Below, piece by piece: positions 1 through 3,657 of a stretch of 5,121 bases of DNA. The notes beneath the pieces were generated by a model. The model saw nothing but the letters and a program-made list of their open reading frames with translations, made no database searches and was not told where the DNA came from. Location: NCBI GenBank assembly GCA_026986055.1, contig JALSPH010000017.1, positions 1-5,121 on the forward strand, written 5' to 3'. A program made the translations under genes and the position numbers. Numbering within the stretch: the stretch's first letter is position 1; the number at the start of each line of letters is the position of its first letter. The DNA is from Campylobacterales bacterium. Lineage in GTDB: Bacteria; Campylobacterota; Campylobacteria; Campylobacterales; Hydrogenimonadaceae.

Positions 1-337
1 CCACAAAGCGTATGTCGTGCTTTTTCAGATCGAGCCCGAGATATTCGAGACTTTTTAGATAAAGATCCTGTATATCGTCCGGGCTCGGCTTTATGAGTAC
101 CTGAAACTGGTAGTAGGCTCCGAGCCTGTTCGGGTTCTCGCCGTACCTGCCGTCGGTCGGCCTTCTGCTCGGTGCTACATATGCAGCCGCCCACGGGGTG
201 GAGTCGAGACTCCTAAGAAGAGTCGCCGGGTGGAAAGTACCGGCACCCGACGGAATATCGTAGGGTTGCACTATGTTGCACCCCTCGTTAGCCCAGAATG
301 TTTGGAGTTTGAGAAGTAGGTCGCTGAATGTGATCAT
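1..337 (-). CDS. glyQ: Glycyl-tRNA synthetase alpha subunit, N-terminal part (partial)
   Basis: This is the catalytic alpha chain of the bacterial two-subunit glycyl-tRNA synthetase, which with GlyS charges tRNA-Gly with glycine in the cytoplasm. The window holds the first 112 codons; the gene runs off at base 1. The translation begins [15 protein letters not shown] and carries the family's very conserved stretches: [49 protein letters not shown] and HDIRFV. These match what I recall of E. coli GlyQ almost residue for residue. The start is an ATG at 337-335 that overlaps the TGA of the upstream glutaredoxin gene (ATGA). The Shine-Dalgarno is weak (only a GGA about 6 bases upstream), so translation probably depends on coupling to the glutaredoxin gene. 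The full protein should be near 290-300 residues, with glyS likely elsewhere, as is usual in Campylobacterota. Confidence 0.97.
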   Translation of the reverse strand, partial: MITFSDLLLKLQTFWANEGCNIVQPYDIPSGAGTFHPATLLRSLDSTPWAAAYVAPSRRPTDGRYGENPNRLGAYYQFQVLIKPSPDDIQDLYLKSLEYLGLDLKKHDIRFV

Positions 338-591
338 TTAAGGTCCAATTCCTTTTTTATTTTAGGTTCGTCAAATCCGCATATCCAACGGCTGCCGATC
401 AAAACGACGGGAACTCCTCTGCACCCGTGCCTTTCGCAATCTTTTGCAGCCTGTTTGTTGGTACTGATATCGATAGTCTTGAATTTTATGCCGTTTTTCT
501 TGAAAAAGTTCTTCGCACGCGTACACCAGACGCATCCCGGCGAGGTAAATAAAACGACCTGCTTCTGTCGTTTCGGTTTGGTTTCAGCCAT
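334..591 (-). CDS. Small glutaredoxin with CVWC active site
   Basis: An 85-residue thioredoxin-fold thiol/disulfide oxidoreductase of the glutaredoxin/NrdH type. After a basic N-terminal tail ([11 protein letters not shown]) comes a beta strand (VVLFTSPG) leading into the redox motif C20-V-W-C23. The cis-proline loop is GVPVV (Pro61), followed by GFDEPKI, which is equivalent to the glutaredoxin GGxxDL segment. Length is typical for a monothiol or dithiol minimal glutaredoxin. The dipeptide between the cysteines (VW) is neither the CPYC of classical glutaredoxins nor the CGFS of Fe-S carrier types, so the partner (glutathione, thioredoxin reductase or a protein target) is open. Three further cysteines (52, 57, 71) are unusual for such a short protein. 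The start ATG has a strong Shine-Dalgarno, AGGAGGT, 4 bases upstream (596-602). The gene overlaps glyQ by 4 bases. Its upstream boundary is the inverted-repeat module, only 13 bases away. Confidence 0.9.
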   Translation of the reverse strand: MAETKPKRQKQVVLFTSPGCVWCTRAKNFFKKNGIKFKTIDISTNKQAAKDCERHGCRGVPVVLIGSRWICGFDEPKIKKELDLK

Positions 592-595
592 TTTT

Positions 596-602
596 ACCTC
601 CT
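596..602 (-). promoter_or_regulatory. Strong Shine-Dalgarno of the glutaredoxin gene
   Basis: On the minus strand the sequence reads AGGAGGT, then AAAA, then ATG. It is the best ribosome binding site in the window. It lies only two bases from the end of the 34-bp inverted repeat (605-638), so any RNA structure formed by that repeat would sit directly against it. Confidence 0.75.
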
Positions 603-604
603 CG

Positions 605-638
605 TATTACCGCACCGGCTAATAACCTTTATCTTTGA
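605..638 (+). repeat. Left arm of a 34-bp inverted repeat
   Basis: The arm pairs with 844-877 in inverted orientation, 33 of 34 bases identical (single mismatch at 630 against 852). It starts TATTACCGCACCGG and ends ATCTTTGA. The outer 20 bases (605-624) are themselves an imperfect palindrome, TATTACCG-CAC-CGG(c)TAATA: an 8-bp stem with one bulged base and a 3-base loop. The arm includes the last codons and the stop codon of the 67-codon reading frame and ends just before the glutaredoxin ribosome binding site. Identity stops on both sides of the 34 bases, so the boundaries are sharp. Confidence 0.95.
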
Positions 639-822
639 TGCCGTGATTTCGTTCATAGGCAAGGCGGATTTTCGCAGGACTAGCCGTAGCTAATTCAAGA
701 AAATCCAACGCAGTCATATGGGCGAAAGCGCTGCACCCTTCGGGGAGAACGATAAGAGGCGACCTGCGAGCAGATAAATCTTTGAATTCCTTACAAGGAG
801 TCCTACAGATTTCTCTACTCAC
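619..822 (-). CDS. Orphan 67-residue small protein inside the inverted-repeat module
   Basis: I do not recognise this protein. It starts at GTG (822-820) with a well-placed Shine-Dalgarno (AGAGG, 829-833, six bases upstream). A TGA in frame just upstream (826-828) rules out a longer start. It has three cysteines (C6 and C10 as CRTPC, plus C30), a basic patch (SARRS, 17-21), a short hydrophobic strand (LIVLP, 23-27), and a likely amphipathic helix around residues 36-57 (MTALDFLELATASPAKIRLAYE). It has no signal peptide or membrane segment. The last five or six codons and the TAG lie inside the left inverted-repeat arm, so the C-terminus (KDKGY) is repeat-encoded. It sits in line with the operon, 27 bases before the glutaredoxin. 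A good ribosome binding site argues for a real gene; short length, no recognised family and repeat overlap argue for caution. Confidence 0.5.
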   Translation of the reverse strand: MSREICRTPCKEFKDLSARRSPLIVLPEGCSAFAHMTALDFLELATASPAKIRLAYERNHGIKDKGY

Positions 823-828
823 ATCTCA

Positions 829-833
829 CCTCT
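829..833 (-). promoter_or_regulatory. Ribosome binding site of the 67-codon frame
   Basis: The minus strand reads AGAGG, then TGAGAT, then GTG. Six-base spacing to the GTG is optimal. An ATG overlapping this site at 824-822 is followed at once by TGA (ATG-TGA) and so cannot start a protein, which makes the GTG at 822 the only sensible start. Confidence 0.6.
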
Positions 834-843
834 TCTCGTTCTC

Positions 844-877
844 TCAAAGATGAAGGTTATTAGCCGGTGCGGTAATA
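844..877 (-). repeat. Right arm of the 34-bp inverted repeat
   Basis: Inverted copy of 605-638, 33 of 34 bases identical. It lies between the stop codon of the 165-residue membrane protein gene and the ribosome binding site of the 67-codon frame, so it is non-coding. Its outer 20 bases (858-877) again form the bulged palindrome TATTA(g)CCG-GTG-CGGTAATA. Immediately outside lies an AT-rich stretch (878-901). Confidence 0.95.
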
Positions 878-902
878 TATAAAAATTTTTTCGAAATTAT
901 AT
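874..902 (-). promoter_or_regulatory. Possible promoter in the AT-rich gap before the repeat module
   Basis: The minus strand from 902 down to 874 is almost pure A/T and offers two -10-like hexamers: TATAAT (901-896, overlapping the TGA of the upstream gene) and TATATT (879-874, inside the repeat arm). No good TTGACA lies 17 bases upstream of either, though Campylobacterota sigma-70 promoters often lack a clear -35 and rely on A/T periodicity. If used, it would drive the 67-codon frame, the glutaredoxin and glyQ independently of the upstream operon. There is no GC-rich stem here, so the A/T tract is not a convincing terminator. Confidence 0.3.
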
Positions 903-1399
903 CACTTTTCGAGAGAGAGGGCGTTCATGATATACATCTCCACATTGGCGCCGGTGACCCCTTTCTCTATAGCGTCCGTATAGAACTTGGCCACCTTCGT
1001 ATGGTAAGCATCGAAATCGTAGTAGGGAAGGTGCAGTTGCCACGCCTTCTTTATCTGGTTGAGAGCCATTCTCTCTATCGCCCACGACCTGAAAATGGAG
1101 AGAACTCCAAAAAAGAGGAGCGTGAAAAAGACGGCGGCGACTATCATGATATGGCAATCTATCTTGGCGATAATCTTATGAAAAATCAGTGCCGGAGGAA
1201 GAAAAATGAGGTTCCAGACCACTATCATAAAGAGATAGAGTCGAAAAAGACTCAGTTTGACACCCGGAATCCTTCCCTCAAGCGGTATATGATCTACAAG
1301 CATCTTGTTGGCCTGCATAAGCTCGTTGAAACGCATCGGGTGTTTCGACTCTTTGAAGAGAAAAGGTAAAATCTTCTCATCCATCAAACGCTCAAACAT
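902..1399 (-). CDS. Two-helix membrane protein of unknown function (165 aa)
   Basis: I do not recognise a named family. The protein has a hydrophilic N-terminal segment (about residues 1-48) and two hydrophobic helices at about 50-74 (LFRLYLFMIVVWNLIFLPPALIF) and 82-103 (CHIMIVAAVFFTLLFFGVLSIF), joined by a short basic loop. A soluble C-terminal domain of about 60 residues follows, rich in aromatic and charged residues (WQLHLPYYDFDAYH, KVAKFYTDA). There is no signal peptide; an inner-membrane hairpin with both ends on the cytoplasmic side is likely. The start is ATG at 1399-1397, chosen because AAGGAG (1406-1411) is six bases upstream. A GTG one codon earlier would have only three bases of spacing. 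It overlaps the DUF89 gene by 8 bases, implying coupled translation. Nothing in the context gives a function. Confidence 0.8.
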   Translation of the reverse strand: MFERLMDEKILPFLFKESKHPMRFNELMQANKMLVDHIPLEGRIPGVKLSLFRLYLFMIVVWNLIFLPPALIFHKIIAKIDCHIMIVAAVFFTLLFFGVLSIFRSWAIERMALNQIKKAWQLHLPYYDFDAYHTKVAKFYTDAIEKGVTGANVEMYIMNALSLEK

Positions 1400-2261
1400 C
1401 ACCAGCTCCTTTGTGGCATATTATATCACCAATCTCTCTTCCCAAAGAGGATGCAACGACACTGCACTTCACTTTCATTAGAAAATAGATATCTTTTTTT
1501 GAAACATCGTTCAGCGATTCGTAATTTCCCATACCTTTTGAGATGACTAAATCGACACTTTCATAAATTTTTCGAGCCTCATCGCTTATACGCGTAAGGT
1601 CGAATCCCGGAGTATCCACACCGCTGTCGACGATGGCGGCAACTTCTCCGATCTGCGCCTCTTGCGCCTCTTTTTTCGTTATATCGTTTATTATGGGCTT
1701 TCCTCTGACCGCATAGAAAATTTCAACTTTTGGATAGATTGAGTGAATCTGCTCCATCATTAGTTTGTCGAAAAGATGCTCACCTGCATTGTCTCCTATG
1801 ACAAGCAGTGACGATGCCCCGTCAAGATCGATTTTTAGCCTCTTGGTATCATCTATCGCAAAAGGTGTCTCAAACACCTTGGCTACCTCCTCTTCGAGGT
1901 CGAATGTATGGGTTGCGGCAAGGTCTATGACATTTCCCGCAACAGAAGCCTTCAAAGCGGCATGGAGCCTATCTTCGCTCTCAAGAACTCTCTTTTTTAC
2001 CGCAGAAAGGAGCCTGGCCGCATGTAAGGTAGCCTCTTTTTTATACTCGCCGTATAGATCTTCGATACCTAAAACTTCGGAAATTTTCGGATATACCCGT
2101 GAAGCGACCTGGGGCGGAGTCTCGGAAAAAGAGAAACCAGGAACCATAAGAGCCACTTCGTCGAGCACCCTTTTTGTTCTCTCTTTATCTACGCCGAGTG
2201 TCCGGCAAACCCGAAGCGCTTGCGAAAAGATACAGGTAACACACTCGGGCTCGAGCCTCAA
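1392..2261 (-). CDS. DUF89/ARMT1-like metal-dependent phosphatase
   Basis: A 289-residue protein of the DUF89 family (ARMT1-like domain), metal-dependent phosphatases implicated in metabolite damage control, acting on sugar phosphates or damaged cofactors. The N-terminus has the paired cysteines of the prokaryotic subgroup: MRLEPECVTC (C7, C10). GNVID follows at about 109-113, and the metal-site motif GDNAGE at 156-161 (D157, N158). RGKPIINDIT has D193 about 36 residues on, as expected for the third metal ligand, then VDSG (D212) and KGMGNYE (242-248), typical of the family's phosphate-binding end. All expected residues look intact. I start it at TTG 2261-2259, not the GTG at 2300. TTG overlaps the upstream stop as TTGA, has GGAGG six bases upstream, and gives the usual short N-terminus; the GTG would add 13 unrelated residues and a 43-base overlap. 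The true substrate cannot be read from sequence. Confidence 0.9.
   Translation of the reverse strand: MRLEPECVTCIFSQALRVCRTLGVDKERTKRVLDEVALMVPGFSFSETPPQVASRVYPKISEVLGIEDLYGEYKKEATLHAARLLSAVKKRVLESEDRLHAALKASVAGNVIDLAATHTFDLEEEVAKVFETPFAIDDTKRLKIDLDGASSLLVIGDNAGEHLFDKLMMEQIHSIYPKVEIFYAVRGKPIINDITKKEAQEAQIGEVAAIVDSGVDTPGFDLTRISDEARKIYESVDLVISKGMGNYESLNDVSKKDIYFLMKVKCSVVASSLGREIGDIICHKGAGDV
1406..1411 (-). promoter_or_regulatory. Ribosome binding site deciding the 165-residue start
   Basis: AAGGAG lies inside the end of the DUF89 gene, six bases from the ATG at 1399 and only three from the in-frame GTG at 1402. Spacing therefore favours the ATG. Confidence 0.6.
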
Positions 2262-2740
2262 CTCTCCCCTCCGCCATGCTTCTCTACGACTTTGCCCCAC
2301 ATAAGTTTATATTTCCTTTTCATGAACTCAAGCTCTTCTCTGGTGGCGTTTAACTCGGCGGTAAGAGTCTCTATCGTTTTTCGATCTTCATCGTAGAGCT
2401 CCTGCATCGAAAGGAGTGCATCTTTCAAAAAAGCGTTTTCACTCTTTAGAGTCTCGAGGGTTTCATCCTTGGCGTCCATCACCTTTTCGTGCATCGTCAA
2501 TATCGTACCGATAGTCTTCTCTACGAACTGAATCCCGTCGCCGGTTTCGAGATCTACTTTCAGCACCTCCGACCCTTTAGCCGGTGCACCCGGAAGCCTC
2601 TCTTGGGAATCCGCCTCTATGTAGATCTCTCCATTCTCCTCTTTCGAGACTACGGCACCGCTGTCTATAAGCTCCAAGACATAATCGAAGTCACGATCTA
2701 TCAGTTTTGCGTATGCACGAATAGTGAGCCAGGTTTTCAT
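2258..2740 (-). CDS. Helix-turn-helix-like plus coiled-coil protein, probably DUF3972
   Basis: A 160-residue soluble protein. Residues 1-45 (MKTWLTIRAYAKLIDRDF onward, then VLELIDSGAV and GEIYIE) follow the pattern of a MerR/excisionase-like winged helix: a helix-turn-helix followed by a beta wing. A linker at about 46-65 contains a Pro/Gly/Ala run. From about residue 70 to 150 the sequence is a long helical coiled coil with heptad leucines (TLETLKSENAFLKDALLSM). The C-terminus is basic then glycine-rich (HGGGES). It matches my memory of the Campylobacterota family DUF3972, found between purE and glyQ in Campylobacter; the family's function is unknown. The ATG at 2740 is chosen because GAGGAG lies five bases upstream; a TTG seven codons earlier has no such site. 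It overlaps the DUF89 start by 4 bases. DNA binding is inferred from fold pattern only. Confidence 0.8.
   Translation of the reverse strand: MKTWLTIRAYAKLIDRDFDYVLELIDSGAVVSKEENGEIYIEADSQERLPGAPAKGSEVLKVDLETGDGIQFVEKTIGTILTMHEKVMDAKDETLETLKSENAFLKDALLSMQELYDEDRKTIETLTAELNATREELEFMKRKYKLMWGKVVEKHGGGES
2268..2272 (-). promoter_or_regulatory. Ribosome binding site deciding the TTG start of the DUF89 gene
   Basis: On the minus strand GGAGG is followed by GGAGAG and then TTG, a six-base spacing, within the last codons of the preceding gene. It selects the TTG at 2261, which forms a TTGA start/stop overlap. Confidence 0.7.
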
Positions 2741-2787
2741 CTCATCTCCTCTTGGGCGCAAGCCAAACTTCGGCCCCGCTTTTGATG

Positions 2788-2803
2788 TCGGAGGTTACTC
2801 CGA
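2788..2803 (-). other. Small hairpin spanning the purE stop codon
   Basis: The minus strand reads TCGGAG-TAAC-CTCCGA: a perfect 6-bp stem with the TAA stop in the loop. No T tract follows, so it is not a rho-independent terminator. It could protect the 3' end of purE mRNA or be chance. It lies in the only sizeable gap in this part of the operon (54 bases, 2741-2794), where I see no promoter. Confidence 0.4.
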
Positions 2804-3295
2804 TATTCTAACCTCTATCTCTGCCGAATCGGTCTCGACCTTCTTGGCTTTCGCGAGTCTGTCTTCCATCAGCTTGACGTTCAACTCGTCATCATCTATC
2901 GCAAGAATCTGCATAGCGAGATATGCACTGTTTATAGCTCCCGCTTTTCCTATAGCAAGCGTAGCCACGGGCATACCGGCAGGCATCATGACGGTACTCA
3001 AAAGCGCATCCTCTCCTCTTAGATCCGAAGAGCTCATAGGAACGCCTATAACCGGCTTTATCGTAGTGGCAGCCACCGCTCCGGCCAAATGCGCAGCCAT
3101 ACCGGCAGCCGCAATGAAGACCACCGCTCCTCTATTTTCGGCATCTTTGATGTAGTTTTTCGTTCTCTCCGGACTTCTATGCGCCGAAGAGATTATCAGC
3201 TCGTACGGCACACCGAACTTCTCAAGTGTTTTACCGCACTCTTTCATCACCTCGTAGTCGCTCTTGCTTCCTATTATTATCGAAACGAACCTCAT
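2795..3295 (-). CDS. purE: N5-carboxyaminoimidazole ribonucleotide mutase
   Basis: PurE converts N5-CAIR to CAIR in the de novo purine pathway, in the cytoplasm, as an octamer in class I enzymes. The 166-residue length is close to that of E. coli PurE (about 169). Visible signature segments: GSKSD (9-13) in the nucleotide-binding N-terminus, SAHRSP (37-42) with the catalytic histidine H39, AAAGMAAHLAG, KPVIGVPMSSS, and the GEDALLSTVMMPAGMPVATLAIGKAGAINSA block (only key parts quoted). These favour a class I mutase. The C-terminal tail after about residue 135 is charged. The start ATG (3295-3293) overlaps the upstream stop as ATGA, with AAGGAG five bases upstream. No purK is visible here, so whether N5-CAIR is made by PurK elsewhere is unknown. 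Context (U32 gene upstream, coiled-coil protein downstream) matches Campylobacter gene order as I recall it. Confidence 0.96.
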   Translation of the reverse strand: MRFVSIIIGSKSDYEVMKECGKTLEKFGVPYELIISSAHRSPERTKNYIKDAENRGAVVFIAAAGMAAHLAGAVAATTIKPVIGVPMSSSDLRGEDALLSTVMMPAGMPVATLAIGKAGAINSAYLAMQILAIDDDELNVKLMEDRLAKAKKVETDSAEIEVRISE

Positions 3296-3657
3296 TCTCT
3301 CTCCTTCTCACTATTTTCAAAATGGGGAGTCGAACCCGCCCTATTTTCAGAGCTCGACTCCCCATTTTTCCCGACACATTCATCACTCTCGTCGCTCTCT
3401 ATAATCTCGAAACGAAAAGTGCCGTAATCTTTTTTCAATGCAAATCCGAAAAAGTATATGGAGGCGAATATCGCGACGAAAGTATATATAATGTTTCCTC
3501 CGATAGTTATAAACTCCTTCTTGACACCAAGCAAAGCGGCGAAAAAGGCAAAGATCATAATCAGGACCATAGCTCCTACGAAGGTGGCCACAACGGCACG
3601 CCACTGCATGGCCCACCAGGCTTTCAGTACTCTTTTTGTAGTGAACTTGTCATCCAT
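3292..3657 (-). CDS. Small two-helix membrane protein (121 aa)
   Basis: I do not recognise a named family. A short basic, tryptophan-rich N-terminus (KRVLKAWWAMQWR) leads into two hydrophobic helices at about 21-45 (VVATFVGAMVLIMIFAFFAALLG) and 50-74 (ITIGGNIIYTFVAIFASIYFFGF). A cytoplasm-like tail follows, acidic then low-complexity (ESDESDEC, then NGESSSENRAGS), ending EKERE. The tail from about residue 97 to 113 is encoded by a 15-bp inverted repeat with a 20-base loop, so part of the C-terminus may be an insertion rather than ancestral protein. The start ATG at 3657 overlaps the U32 stop by 8 bases (ATGGATGA). No strong ribosome binding site is visible, so coupled translation is likely. 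It ends in a 4-base overlap with purE. Function is unknown; it may be a lineage-specific addition between the U32 gene and purE. Confidence 0.75.
   Translation of the reverse strand: MDDKFTTKRVLKAWWAMQWRAVVATFVGAMVLIMIFAFFAALLGVKKEFITIGGNIIYTFVAIFASIYFFGFALKKDYGTFRFEIIESDESDECVGKNGESSSENRAGSTPHFENSEKERE
3319..3368 (-). repeat. 15-bp perfect inverted repeat with A/T-flanked stem inside a gene end
   Basis: Arms 3319-3333 and 3354-3368 are perfect complements around a 20-base loop. On the minus strand the 5' arm begins AAAAATGGGGAGTCGA and the 3' arm is TCGACTCCCCATTTT. A-rich ends on one side and T-rich ends on the other resemble a bidirectional terminator, but the structure is within coding sequence, the loop is long, and only four to five T bases belong to the stem. 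A 9-base direct repeat (CTATTTTCA on the plus strand) recurs at 3311-3319 and 3341-3349. It ends 24 bases before the purE start, so it could attenuate, punctuate or mark a processing site between upstream genes and purE. It could also be a copy of a dispersed genomic repeat. Confidence 0.7.

Larger units (their letters stand above)
605..877. mobile_element. 273-bp inverted-repeat-bounded module, possible miniature mobile element
   Basis: Two inverted 34-bp arms (605-638 and 844-877, one mismatch) enclose 205 bases that hold one small reading frame with its own ribosome binding site. Size, long terminal inverted repeats and absence of a transposase are what a MITE-like non-autonomous element would show. 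Against this, no target-site duplication is visible beyond a possible TA, since both arms begin with TA in the outward direction (605-606 and 876-877). A TA duplication would fit an IS630/Tc1-mariner type mobiliser, but TA is also simply part of the palindrome. Alternatives are a REP/BIME-like pair, two operator sites around a small gene, or an RNA fold-back. The repeats are certain; mobility is inference. Confidence 0.35.

Noticed and set aside
605..877. Integron cassette with attC site, or CRISPR/retron structure
   Set aside because: No GTTRRRY core sites, no periodic spacer repeats and no reverse transcriptase or integrase in the window; only one inverted pair is present.
880..901. A/T-rich tract after the 165-residue gene as a rho-independent terminator
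   Set aside because: There is no GC-rich stem next to the tract; it fits a promoter-like or flexible spacer better.
2262..2300. Upstream GTG start for the DUF89 protein (302 residues)
   Set aside because: It would overlap the previous gene by 43 bases and add arginine-rich residues that are just a frame-shifted reading of that gene; the TTG at 2261 has a perfect ribosome binding site.
1765..2304. Plus-strand open frame of 179 codons opposite the DUF89 gene
   Set aside because: Serine-rich shadow of the minus-strand coding sequence; the opposite strand has clear family motifs.
2724..3155. Plus-strand open frame of 143 codons opposite purE
   Set aside because: Antisense shadow of purE; the hydrophobic stretches mirror alanine/valine-rich purE codons.
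3324..3363. tRNA-like T-arm on the minus strand (GGGTTCGACTCCC) suggesting a tRNA/tmRNA remnant or attachment site
   Set aside because: The TTCGACT loop fits, but only three stem pairs form, no acceptor stem, anticodon arm or CCA is present, and the bases are explained by the 15-bp inverted repeat.
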